Origin: UBA5078 sp963977405
GTDB lineage: Bacteria > Pseudomonadota > Gammaproteobacteria > Pseudomonadales > Pseudohongiellaceae
Assembly: GCA_963977405.1 (NCBI GenBank)
Contig: CAXBOY010000067.1
Span: 1-17,129 of the forward strand
DNA length: 17,129 bases
Reading direction: 5' to 3'
In this document: in pieces, positions 6,536 to 14,533 of the stretch
Position numbering within the stretch: position 1 is the first letter of the stretch
How the letters are laid out: each line of letters opens with the position of its first letter
Position numbers and translations under genes: made by a program
The notes under the pieces: generated by a model
What the model was told of the DNA's origin: nothing
Databases searched by the model: none
What the model saw: only the letters and a program-made list of their open reading frames with translations

Positions 6536-7720
6536 TTACAGTTTGTCTGCAGGCCATGCCGCGCCTTGAACGCGTGGAACTTCTTTGATGCCTTGGTAGG
6601 CGAATTTCTGTACACGCTTACCTTCGTATGTCTCAGTAGTGAAAATGTCACCAGATGAGTTAGTCGCTAGGCTGTGCGGTGCATACCACTGACCAGGACC
6701 ACGACCACCGTGACCGAAGCTAGTGAGAACTTCTAAGGACTCACGGTCGAGGATGTAAACTCGGAAGTTTTGTCCATCGGCGAGGTACAGGTACTTCTGC
6801 TCTGCATCTTTAGAGAAATCGATGTCCCAAGTAGAGCCTTGGTTCAATGTTTCAGGAGCAACTTGTACTTCTTTTACGTAAGTGCCGTCTTTGCGGAAGA
6901 CTTGGATACGGTCAGTACCGCGGTCACAAACATACAGCAGTCCATCGTTAGATGGTGTGGCGCAGTGAACTGGGCCGCGGAACTGTGTAGGTAGTGGCTC
7001 GCCTGGAGTGTAGCCAACGCGACCGTCTTCAGGACGATTGCCGTAAGCACCCCAGTAGCGCTTGAATGCGCCAGTGTTTGCGTCGAGCACTGCAATACGC
7101 TTATTGCCGTAACCGTCAGCTAGATATACTTCGTTAGTCTGTGGATCAACTTCGATCTCAGCAACTTGTGAGAAGTGAGTAGTGCTGTTGCTGTCAGCTG
7201 CCTGACCAGCCTCGCCGTATTCTGCAACGAACTGTCCGTCGCCAGTGAATACTAGAACGTGAGAGTCGCCGCCGCCGTTGCCGCCGATCCAAACGTTGCC
7301 ATTAGGCGCTACGTCGATACCGTGGTTAGACGCTGGCCAAGTGAAACCGTCACCTGGGCCGCCCCAAGCATTAACGACGTTACCAGCAGGGTCGAACTCA
7401 ATGATGGGAGGTGCTGGGGTACAGCAGCCGCTGACGCCAAGCTTAAGGCCGATCTCAGTTGCGCCACCGAACATAGAGTCTTGGTCGCGGTGAACGATGA
7501 ATACGTGGTCGCGGGCATCGACGTCAACGCCGATTGTGCGGCCTAGAATCCAGTTATTTGGAAGTGGCTTAGGCCAATATGGATCGACCAAAAACGTAGG
7601 CGCCATAACCATATTGCTGGCCGCTTCTGCAGGTTCCTGCAGTTGCGATTGACTTACACCAAGTGCTACTAAACCCAGTGCAAACGTGGCTCCTGCCGCA
7701 TATTTAAGTTGTCTTGTCAT
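6536..7720 (-). CDS. PAL-like secreted NHL beta-propeller lyase
   Basis: A 394-residue exported protein with N-terminal signal sequence (about 1-34) and NHL-type beta-propeller repeats. It resembles the PAL half of animal peptide-amidating enzyme, a zinc lyase that splits alpha-hydroxyglycine peptides into an amide and glyoxylate. Aligned by eye, the rat PAL key residues have counterparts: R533 as R78 (VHRD), zinc ligands H585, H690 and H786 as H133 (NHG), H252 (PVHC) and H349 (APHS), and Y654 as Y204 (DGYGN). Spacings agree closely for most, for example H252-H349 at 97 versus 96. The PAL disulfide cysteine next to Y654 is glycine here. GGAGGG with an eight-base spacer supports the ATG. It is monocistronic, divergent from the HupE-like gene, with tandem repeats in the shared upstream region. 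The true substrate is unknown. Confidence 0.82.
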   Translation of the reverse strand: MTRQLKYAAGATFALGLVALGVSQSQLQEPAEAASNMVMAPTFLVDPYWPKPLPNNWILGRTIGVDVDARDHVFIVHRDQDSMFGGATEIGLKLGVSGCCTPAPPIIEFDPAGNVVNAWGGPGDGFTWPASNHGIDVAPNGNVWIGGNGGGDSHVLVFTGDGQFVAEYGEAGQAADSNSTTHFSQVAEIEVDPQTNEVYLADGYGNKRIAVLDANTGAFKRYWGAYGNRPEDGRVGYTPGEPLPTQFRGPVHCATPSNDGLLYVCDRGTDRIQVFRKDGTYVKEVQVAPETLNQGSTWDIDFSKDAEQKYLYLADGQNFRVYILDRESLEVLTSFGHGGRGPGQWYAPHSLATNSSGDIFTTETYEGKRVQKFAYQGIKEVPRVQGAAWPADKL

Positions 7721-7778
7721 TCTTATTTCCCTCCGGGGTAAGTCTCTTCTGAGGCTTCGTTTTTTTTAGACCGGCTGG

Positions 7779-7812
7779 CAGTATACTCACTTCTACCGAG
7801 ACAGTATACTCA
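7779..7812. repeat. Tandem CAGTATACTCA repeats, likely operators
   Basis: The 11-base unit CAGTATACTCA occurs at 7779-7789 and 7802-7812, 23 bases apart, about two helical turns. Each copy contains the 8-base palindrome AGTATACT. They lie in the 202-base region between two divergent genes, 58 bases from the minus-strand gene, at promoter-like distance. A bound dimeric regulator is inferred; the repeats are directly visible. Confidence 0.6.
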
Positions 7813-7893
7813 GATTCCGCGATTTCAAGGATGCGATTACAAATACTTACAATTGTCCGCGGGGCCTATAAATGCTGGTGATTGGCGTGTCGT

Positions 7894-7899
7894 TATAAT
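7894..7899 (+). promoter_or_regulatory. Possible -10 element of the HupE-like gene
   Basis: A perfect TATAAT lies 24 bases before the TTG start codon. I found no convincing -35 at the right distance and no extended -10, so it may need an activator or be fortuitous. Confidence 0.35.
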
Positions 7900-7922
7900 G
7901 AAAAAACTAAGAGGGTAGAGAC

Positions 7923-9344
7923 TTGGAAAACGAGAATTATAAGAGAAATAAGCCGGTGATATTAACGGCTGCGGCGCCGATTGAGCAGTTGCGCCGCTCG
8001 AGTCCTGTCTTGTGGTGCCTTTTATTGATGCTGTTGCTGACCGTGTTTTGGTCAAGTAAGAGCGCATTCGCGGACGATGTTCCATTATCAGTATCGGTGC
8101 AGACCTTCGTGAAACCCGAGGGCAACCAGCTATCGGTGTTACTGCGTGTGCCGATGGACGCGCTTGGCGAGATCGATTTTCCTAAGCGCGGAGTGCCGGG
8201 CTCTCTCATCTTCTCAGAAGCTGACCCTACACTCTTTACTGCTGTCGATACTTACATTTTAGGGAATATCCATTTTTTTGAGGGCGACCGCTTGCTAGAG
8301 CAGTATGAGGTGCGCAATGTGCGTGTCTCCTTGCCGGGTGACCGCTCGTTTGGCAGTTTCGAAGAGGCTTTGACAAATATTCAGAGCCCGAAACTGGATG
8401 ATTCTGTCAATCTTTACTGGCGACAAGGGCTGCTCGATGCCCTTATTACTTTCCCGATTGAGTCCGCCGAATCGCGTTTTGCTGTGGACTCACGCCTCGC
8501 CATACTCGGGGTTCAAACCAATACGGTCATCCGTTATGTGCTGCCAAGTGGTGCCGAACGTCCTTTCAGCTTCGTTGGCAATCCTGGCCTGGTAAGTCTG
8601 GACCCTAGCTGGTTTCAGGCATCATGGCGATTCATAGTTATGGGCTTCGAGCATATACTTGACGGTACCGATCACATCTTGTTCCTGCTGTGTTTGGTTA
8701 TACCTTTCCGGAATATTCGCGCATTATTTCCAGTAATTACGGCATTTACCGTTGCTCATTCTATCACCTTGATTTCGTCATTATTCGGGGTAGTTCCGTC
8801 TGCGCTGTGGTTCCCGCCACTGATCGAGACGTTGATTGCGGTCTCCATTGTCTACATGGCATTCGAGAACATTATTGGTTTCAAGCAAGAGAATCGCTGG
8901 TTAGTCACGTTCGGGTTCGGGCTTATCCACGGATTCGGGTTCTCTTTCCTGTTGACCGAGAGCATGCAGTTCGCAGGCGGTCACCTACTGACGGCCTTAC
9001 TCTCCTTCAATATTGGGGTTGAGTTCGGACAAATGCTGGTGCTTTGTATCGTAGTGCCTCTGTTGGTGTTGATATTCCGCTACTTCGTCGCGGAGCGCAT
9101 GGGGGTTATCATCCTTTCGGCCTTGGTGGCGCATAGTGCTTGGCATTGGATGGCTGAGCGTTGGACCACGCTAATGGCTTATGACATCAGCTTTCCCGTT
9201 ATTAACAGGGCTTTTTATGTCTCGTTGACTCAGTGGGGAATACTGCTAATTATTGCCATCGCTGTACTTTGGGTAATGCAAAACCTATTTGGCCGTTTCT
9301 TCGCTCCGCCGTTGGCGAGCGCAACTAAAAATACGCAGGGTTAA
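7923..9344 (+). CDS. HupE/UreJ-type membrane protein, large N-terminal domain
   Basis: A 473-residue protein. A hydrophobic signal segment at about 28-45, ending SAFA-D at 50, exports a roughly 180-residue beta-rich domain (51-230) of unknown fold. A membrane domain of six or seven helices follows with the HupE/UreJ_2 signature: GFEHILDGTDHILF (241-254), FTVAHSITL (275-283), E302, GLIHGFGF (333-340), FNIGVEFGQ (362-370), then H404 and H408. Smaller HupE/UreJ proteins carry nickel or cobalt; the metal handled by this long form is not established. The start is TTG, preceded by GAGGG seven bases away, and no ATG precedes the hydrophobic segment. It lies between the two PAL-like genes and close to copper enzymes, so metal supply to them is an attractive but untested idea. 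Confidence 0.85.
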   Translation: MENENYKRNKPVILTAAAPIEQLRRSSPVLWCLLLMLLLTVFWSSKSAFADDVPLSVSVQTFVKPEGNQLSVLLRVPMDALGEIDFPKRGVPGSLIFSEADPTLFTAVDTYILGNIHFFEGDRLLEQYEVRNVRVSLPGDRSFGSFEEALTNIQSPKLDDSVNLYWRQGLLDALITFPIESAESRFAVDSRLAILGVQTNTVIRYVLPSGAERPFSFVGNPGLVSLDPSWFQASWRFIVMGFEHILDGTDHILFLLCLVIPFRNIRALFPVITAFTVAHSITLISSLFGVVPSALWFPPLIETLIAVSIVYMAFENIIGFKQENRWLVTFGFGLIHGFGFSFLLTESMQFAGGHLLTALLSFNIGVEFGQMLVLCIVVPLLVLIFRYFVAERMGVIILSALVAHSAWHWMAERWTTLMAYDISFPVINRAFYVSLTQWGILLIIAIAVLWVMQNLFGRFFAPPLASATKNTQG

Positions 9345-9350
9345 GCTTGA

Positions 9351-9380
9351 GCTGATCTTGCCCGCCTGGGCAAGATCAGC
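9351..9380. terminator. Bidirectional terminator between convergent genes
   Basis: A perfect 13-bp stem (GCTGATCTTGCCC with GGGCAAGATCAGC) has a four-base loop. It sits seven bases past the HupE-like stop codon and nine bases past the stop of the convergent propeller gene. The T-rich tail is weak on both sides (GTCATTATTT on plus). Confidence 0.8.
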
Positions 9381-9388
9381 GTCATTAT

Positions 9389-10429
9389 TTAAGGTTGCAG
9401 GATGTACTTACGCAAGGCTCTTTGGGCAACCTCTGCACCGTAGACATTGCCTTCCTCATCTGCTGTTACGCCTTCTGCAACGCTGGTTCCGTTCGCCTCT
9501 CCAGTATTCGGATCGGGAATGAACGCCTCAACAAAACCTGTTTCTGCGCTTCCAATTCGGATTCCTCGATACCAGCCGGGGTTACGCCCTGGCCCTGTGT
9601 TCGATTCCGAGTCCGCAGAATAGAGTGTGTCGTTAGCATCAATATACAAGCCGCTAGGCCGTCCGAATTGCGTCCATGTTGCGATCCAAGTACCTTCTTG
9701 ATCGAAAATCTGTAGTCGACTATTGCCGCGGTCTGCTACGAACAGGCGTCCGGCCGAGTCCATGGCAAGAGCGTGAGGTACATCGAGCTGGCCAGGGCCA
9801 GTGCCTTTACCACCCCATTCCATAAGGTATTGGCCTTCGCTATTGTATTTAACGATTCGGTTATTGCCGTTTGAGGAGTGGCCATCGGCCACGAAGATGT
9901 CCCCATTTGGAGCCACCAAGACGTCGTTGGGTTGGTCGAAGATGTTATTGCCTTTGCCCGCGACCCCGGGGAGGCCAAGGCTCATCAACAGCTCGCCTTC
10001 AGAGCTGAATTTATGGACTTGATGGCCTTTCATGCGGGCTGCGTCGCCGCGCGCATCGGCGATCCAAACATTTCCTTCGAAGTCCACATGTATGCCATGT
10101 GGCCACACGATAAGTCCCGCGCCGAAGCTTTTAATTACGCGTCCGTCAGGGGCGATCAGGAAGATTGGGTCTAGTTCTGGTGTATCGAGGCAATTGCTAT
10201 TGCCGCCGCAGCGCTCTGCAGCCCATACATTGCCTTCACCCGCGTAATAAACAGTGCTTGTAGCGCCCCATTCGCGGTCATCGGGCAGTGGTGCCCAGAC
10301 ATTCTCTACGGCTTGATAGGGGTTTGGGACAACGTTGGGGTTATCTAGCTGCGCCAGTGCCGTGCTGCTGAGTTGGCTAAGTGCTGCAATAGTGCCGAAC
10401 AATAAGCAGCGATGTTTGATGTTTAGCAT
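9389..10429 (-). CDS. PAL-like secreted NHL beta-propeller, second copy
   Basis: A 346-residue exported NHL propeller; the signal peptide spans about 1-26 (ALA-Q). It is a distant relative of the 6536-7720 protein. Compared with rat PAL by eye: R73 in ERCG fits R533, H111 (PHG) fits H585, H219 (PHA) fits H690 with near-identical spacing. H184 (DGHSS) stands where Y654 should be, and E319 (AEG) where the third zinc ligand H786 should be. It may therefore bind metal differently, or do a different reaction, or be a non-catalytic propeller. C74 and C80 could form a disulfide. AGGAG eight bases before the ATG supports the start. It is divergent from the copper monooxygenase gene at 10753, with 323 bases between. 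The propeller call is firm; lyase activity is doubtful. Confidence 0.78.
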   Translation of the reverse strand: MLNIKHRCLLFGTIAALSQLSSTALAQLDNPNVVPNPYQAVENVWAPLPDDREWGATSTVYYAGEGNVWAAERCGGNSNCLDTPELDPIFLIAPDGRVIKSFGAGLIVWPHGIHVDFEGNVWIADARGDAARMKGHQVHKFSSEGELLMSLGLPGVAGKGNNIFDQPNDVLVAPNGDIFVADGHSSNGNNRIVKYNSEGQYLMEWGGKGTGPGQLDVPHALAMDSAGRLFVADRGNSRLQIFDQEGTWIATWTQFGRPSGLYIDANDTLYSADSESNTGPGRNPGWYRGIRIGSAETGFVEAFIPDPNTGEANGTSVAEGVTADEEGNVYGAEVAQRALRKYILQP

Positions 10430-10752
10430 AGTAAATTCTCCTGTCTTCTAATTTTTGCGTCGAGGCCTTTAATGGCGCAATGTAACCGAATCCACTGCAC
10501 TTGTCTTTTAGAGGTGTTGAGCCCACGAAAACCGAGTTTCAAGTCGTCAATTGGGCAACGAATCGCCCCCATACAGTGATTTTGCGATTAGTTTCATGCG
10601 TTTCGTCGAGAGTATTGGCCACTCTATCGCCATGAGGGCGGAAGCGTTGTTGTAATTCGTTTCAAACCGTTACACTAGCCGCCAGTTTTTTTGAAGATTT
10701 CGAGCGATAGCTCGATTAGACTGAGCAAGTTAAATTAAATACTGGAGTGCCC
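10430..10752. other. Divergent intergenic region, no gene seen
   Basis: This 323-base region separates the second propeller gene (minus) from the first monooxygenase gene (plus) and should hold both promoters. On plus, TTGTTG (10647-10652) and TACACT (10671-10676), 18 bases apart, are a weak promoter candidate. A 6-bp inverted repeat TCGAGC-GATA-GCTCGA lies at 10700-10715 in the presumed leader. I saw no open frame with a ribosome binding site. Confidence 0.5.
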
Positions 10753-12453
10753 ATGATGAAGTCCCTAAGTTTTCTTTCCACTTTTGCCATTGCAAGCGCC
10801 ATCAGCGTTTCCGCAATCGCAGCGCCAGAACGTGCAGGAGACTTTGCGCTTCTGGACCAAAACGGCGATTTCCACCAGTTTAGTAAATATCGCAACAAGG
10901 AAGCCCTTGTTGTGCTTTCACAATCTAACAGCTGTGCTGCAAGCCAATCGGCTGCCTCTAAGCTGCAAGATTTACGTGCCGAGTGGGAAGCCAAGAATGT
11001 CGCGTTCTTGATGATCAACTCCGCGCAGGACGACCTTGCTGCGATTCGTAAGACTGCTCAAGATCAAGGCATCGAACTTCCCATACTTTTAGACAGCTCA
11101 CAACTTGTGGCTGAGACACTGAGCATTTCTCAAGCCGGCGAAGTCCTGGTTCTAGATCCTCAGAATTTGTCAGTTCTTTATCGTGGTCCGTTTGGCGATC
11201 ATTTGACCGCAACATTGACTAGTGCTCAGAGCGACTCTGTTCAGAACACTATGGACATGGAGGTTGCTGGGTGTGATCTCAACATTGCGCCTAAGCCAAC
11301 TATGGCATCTGCTGCGCCTGATTACGCAACTGAAGTTGCGCCGATCATCGTAGAAAATTGTGCTGAATGTCACCGTGAAGGCGGTATTGGACCATTCGCG
11401 ATGAATAGCCACCTGATGTTGCAAGGTTGGTCGCCAATGATTCGTGAAGTCTTGATGACTAAGCGTATGCCTCCTATGCAGGTAGATCCTGCAATCGGTC
11501 ATTTCGATAACGCCGCTTACATCTCAAATGAAGAGCTTCAGACTCTTGTGCGTTGGATAGACGCAGGTGCGCCAAAAGGTGCGTTCTCCGCTGACCCATT
11601 GAGCAACCTCGAGTATCAAGACGTGAAATCTTGGCAGCTAGGCGAGCCAGACTTCGTCGTTAAGACCCCCGTTCAAGAGATTCCAGCTACTGGCGTGATG
11701 GACTATATCAACGTTGATGTTGATCTGCCCTTTAGCGAAGACAAGTGGGTAAAAGCGGTTCAATTTATTCCAGGTGACGAGACTGTTCTTCACCACCTGC
11801 TAACCTATGTGACCGCGCCGGCTGAAGATTTCAACGGTGGCGAGGCTGACCAGAGTTCAATTGCTCGTCGTTTCCTCGAAGGTTATGCACCTGGTAAGGT
11901 AGAGGCGATGGTCTTCCCACAAGACACCGGTGTCCTGATTCCCGCTGGCCACAAATTGTCTATGCAGTTGCACTTCACCACTAATGGTCGTGCTACCTCT
12001 GACGAGACAACTCTCGGCATGTATTTCTACGACGAGAAGCCCGCGCACGAAAACTTCACACGCTCTGTTTCTGCAAACTTCGTAATTCCTCCACACGCGA
12101 CGAATCATGAAGTGCATGCAAGCTATGTGTTTAATAATGAAGTGGTTGTGAACGGTCTGCGTGCACACATGCACTTCCGTGGCAAAGACATGAAGTTCTC
12201 TGCGGAATACCCAGATGGCACGATGGAAGATCTTTTGAGCGTTCCTAACTACAGCTATGCATGGCAGCCTACATATCAGTTGAGCGAAGCGAAGACGCTA
12301 CCAGCTGGTACTAAGGTGCATGTAACTGGAGCTTTCGATAACTCCGAGCTCAACACTGCCAACCCAGATCCAGATAAGCGCATCACTTTTGGACTGCAGA
12401 GTTGGGAAGAGATGTTTATCGGTTACTGGACTTACTACGAAACGGGTAAGTAA
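10753..12453 (+). CDS. Redoxin-cytochrome c-PHM-type copper monooxygenase, copy 1
   Basis: A 566-residue exported three-domain protein. Signal peptide about 1-24 (AIAA-P). Residues 26-175 form a thioredoxin/AhpC-like domain with C61 (SNSCAAS) where redoxins have CxxC; its second cysteine is serine. CAECH (203-207) is a c-type haem site with a following RMPPMQVDP segment. Residues about 300-566 resemble the copper type II monooxygenase domain of PHM and dopamine beta-monooxygenase. All six copper ligands have counterparts: HH 347-348, H407 (QLHF), H472 and H474 (AHMH), M554 (EEMF). Predicted role: hydroxylation of an unknown substrate in the periplasm, with haem as electron entry. The frame opens at GTG 10747, but GGAG (10744-10747) overlaps it, so the ATG at 10753 (or 10756) is better. 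A strong terminator follows. Confidence 0.85.
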   Translation: MMKSLSFLSTFAIASAISVSAIAAPERAGDFALLDQNGDFHQFSKYRNKEALVVLSQSNSCAASQSAASKLQDLRAEWEAKNVAFLMINSAQDDLAAIRKTAQDQGIELPILLDSSQLVAETLSISQAGEVLVLDPQNLSVLYRGPFGDHLTATLTSAQSDSVQNTMDMEVAGCDLNIAPKPTMASAAPDYATEVAPIIVENCAECHREGGIGPFAMNSHLMLQGWSPMIREVLMTKRMPPMQVDPAIGHFDNAAYISNEELQTLVRWIDAGAPKGAFSADPLSNLEYQDVKSWQLGEPDFVVKTPVQEIPATGVMDYINVDVDLPFSEDKWVKAVQFIPGDETVLHHLLTYVTAPAEDFNGGEADQSSIARRFLEGYAPGKVEAMVFPQDTGVLIPAGHKLSMQLHFTTNGRATSDETTLGMYFYDEKPAHENFTRSVSANFVIPPHATNHEVHASYVFNNEVVVNGLRAHMHFRGKDMKFSAEYPDGTMEDLLSVPNYSYAWQPTYQLSEAKTLPAGTKVHVTGAFDNSELNTANPDPDKRITFGLQSWEEMFIGYWTYYETGK

Positions 12454-12475
12454 TACCGTTAGTAGCCTCAGTAAC

Positions 12476-12509
12476 AAAAAGGCGCCCCTCGGGGCGCTTT
12501 TTTTGTTTT
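12476..12509 (+). terminator. Terminator between the two monooxygenase genes
   Basis: Five A and GGCGCCCC pair with GGGGCGC and seven T around a CTCG-type tight loop. It starts 22 bases past the first stop codon. A tandem pair is therefore transcribed separately, at least in part. Confidence 0.92.
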
Positions 12510-12643
12510 ACTAGTACTTGCTGCGGGCAGAGCTCTCAGCAGCTGTTGCGTTACAAAGAATTACATTGTTTTCAATAGGCTGAGCTAGCCTTGTCAACTT
12601 ACTGTTCTATAATTGTTCATCAGCTGTAAACACTCAAGGTGTC

Positions 12644-14365
12644 ATGAAGTCTATTTATCTATTGATATCGTTGCTTATTTTCGTCTGTCCAGTTCAGGCC
12701 TCCCCGGTCCGTGCTGTGGGCGACTTTGCGCTTATAGATCACCAAGGTGTGTTTCACCAGCTTAGCCAATACTCAGATCATAAGGCGGTGGTGCTGTACT
12801 CCTACAGCAGTGAAGTCGATGCATCCTCTGGGGCAGTCGATAAGCTGAGTTTTTTGCAAGACAAGTATGAGGGGCGAAATATCGCTTTCTTGATGCTCGA
12901 TGCAACTCTAGGTGAAACCCGAACGCGGGTCGCTGAGTCCCTTGACCGTCACCGCGACGACATCCCAGTGCTGATGGATACCGCTCAGCTCGTTTCTTAT
13001 TCACTGAAGATCGACCGTACGGGCGAGGTGCTAGTTATTGATCCTGTCCGCATGCAACTCTTGTATCGTGGTGCTATCGACAGTCGTGCTGTAGCAGCCG
13101 TTAATAATACGAGCGATTCGATTTCGCGTAATTATCTCGACGAAGTGCTTTCTGCGGTAACGCTAAATGGTCCTGAGGTGCCTGATGTGTCCTGGCTAGG
13201 TGGGCATGGCATATCCTTCAACGGGCTTCTTTCCGGGCTTTCGGTTTCCTATGCGAACGATGTGGTGCCAATCTTGGAGCAACGCTGCGTGTCCTGCCAC
13301 CGCGATGGTGGTGTGGCGCCTTGGTCTATGGACAGCCATCAGATGGTGAGTGGGTGGTCCGAGATGATGCGCGAAACTTTGCTAACTATGCGCATGCCGC
13401 CCGGGCAGATCGACGATACCTATTTAGACAACTTCACCGACGTGCACTCAATTTCCGATAGCGAGAAGCGTACCTTGGTCAGTTGGATCGATAGCGGCGC
13501 GGCGATAGAAGGATCGGACGACCCATTAACGCGGCTAGAGGCGCAGGCCTCGGGTTGGGCGTTAGGCGAGCCTGACTTAATCGTAGAGTTTCCCGCGCAA
13601 GAAATACCTGCTACAGGCACGCTAGATTATAAGTTCATTCCGGTCGAGATCGGTTTGGATCGCGATCGCTGGGTGCGTGCGTACGCGTTTGATATAGGCG
13701 ATAAATCCGTGTTGCACCACGTGGTGGCATACACTCAGGACGCTAAGCAGCAAAAGCAAAATTCAAGTGGGGGTGGTAGTCGAACAAATTTCGGCGGCTA
13801 CGCGCCCGGTAGAGACTATGTAGAATTCGACGACAATACCGGAGTCTTGCTAGAAGAGGACATGCGGTTCATGGTGCAATTCCACTACACCACGGTTGGT
13901 CGTCCTGCAACGGATGTCACGCGGATTGGTTTGTATTTTCAAGACGAAGCGCCAGAGTTTCCCCTTTCTCGCACCGCCATAATGAATGGTGAGTTTGTCA
14001 TTCCGCCTGGTGACGCAGACTTCGATGTGATGGCGCGTGCCACTATTGTTAAAGACTCCTATCTTTACAATATCGCACCGCACATGCACTACCGAGGCAA
14101 ACGAGTGAAGTATTGGGCAGAATACCCAGACGGCACGCGGGAAGATATTTTGTCGATTCCAAATTTCCAGCACAACTGGCAGATGATTTACAGGTTGAAG
14201 CAGCCCAAATTGCTTCCAGCGGGTACTGTCATTGTGTCAGAAGGGGCGTTCGACAACTCCGCAAATAACGCTCTCAATCCAGATGCTTCTCAAGAAGTTC
14301 GCTGGGGTGATCAAGTCTGGGACGAGATGTTCATCGCCTGGATGCGAGTTAGTGAGCTTAACTAG
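12644..14365 (+). CDS. Redoxin-cytochrome c-PHM-type copper monooxygenase, copy 2
   Basis: A 573-residue tandem paralogue of the preceding protein with the same domain order. Signal peptide about 1-19 (VQA-S). The redoxin-like domain (about 21-172) has no cysteine: residues that align with C61 and C174 of copy 1 are absent, so it cannot do thiol chemistry. Haem motif CVSCH at 215-219, followed by MRMPPGQ (249-255). Copper ligand counterparts are complete: HH 358-359, H414 (QFHY), H480 and H482 (PHMH), M562 (DEMF). A glycine/serine-rich insertion (about 373-381) lies after HH. The ATG has AAGGTG only two bases upstream, a short spacing. TATAAT at 12608-12613 is a possible -10 without a good -35. 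Same predicted activity type as copy 1, perhaps on another substrate. Confidence 0.85.
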   Translation: MKSIYLLISLLIFVCPVQASPVRAVGDFALIDHQGVFHQLSQYSDHKAVVLYSYSSEVDASSGAVDKLSFLQDKYEGRNIAFLMLDATLGETRTRVAESLDRHRDDIPVLMDTAQLVSYSLKIDRTGEVLVIDPVRMQLLYRGAIDSRAVAAVNNTSDSISRNYLDEVLSAVTLNGPEVPDVSWLGGHGISFNGLLSGLSVSYANDVVPILEQRCVSCHRDGGVAPWSMDSHQMVSGWSEMMRETLLTMRMPPGQIDDTYLDNFTDVHSISDSEKRTLVSWIDSGAAIEGSDDPLTRLEAQASGWALGEPDLIVEFPAQEIPATGTLDYKFIPVEIGLDRDRWVRAYAFDIGDKSVLHHVVAYTQDAKQQKQNSSGGGSRTNFGGYAPGRDYVEFDDNTGVLLEEDMRFMVQFHYTTVGRPATDVTRIGLYFQDEAPEFPLSRTAIMNGEFVIPPGDADFDVMARATIVKDSYLYNIAPHMHYRGKRVKYWAEYPDGTREDILSIPNFQHNWQMIYRLKQPKLLPAGTVIVSEGAFDNSANNALNPDASQEVRWGDQVWDEMFIAWMRVSELN

Positions 14366-14385
14366 CGCCGCGAACGTCAGGTTAT

Positions 14386-14402
14386 ACAAGTTTTCAACTT
14401 GT
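14386..14402 (+). repeat. 7-bp hairpin after the second monooxygenase gene
   Basis: ACAAGTT-TTC-AACTTGT forms a perfect short hairpin 21 bases past the stop codon. There is no T run, so it is a poor Rho-independent terminator. It overlaps the candidate birA promoter -35. Confidence 0.4.
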
Positions 14403-14420
14403 CAGCATTCTCGGTAGAAT
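14391..14420 (+). promoter_or_regulatory. Candidate promoter of the birA-coaX operon
   Basis: TTTTCA (14391-14396) and TAGAAT (14415-14420) are separated by 18 bases, matching consensus at 4 and 5 of 6. The leader to the birA ATG would be about 107 bases. A TTGTCA at 14399 is too close to this -10. Confidence 0.35.
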
Positions 14421-14533
14421 TTACCCCCTATTATCCGAACACACCCTAGACTGCTTCGACTGTGGAAGTTTGCATGGGTTGCGCCGAGTCTTACTCGCTA
14501 GCGTGTTCGATGTCCCTTTTTTGGAAATCTTGT

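Noticed and set aside
10753..11280. Active thiol peroxidase or disulfide reductase
   Set aside because: The redoxin-like domain has a single cysteine where CxxC is expected, and the tandem copy has none.
14462..14533. Upstream GTG start extending birA by 24 residues
   Set aside because: The extension is cysteine-rich and unlike BirA; the ATG at 14534 has a ribosome binding site and gives the usual length.
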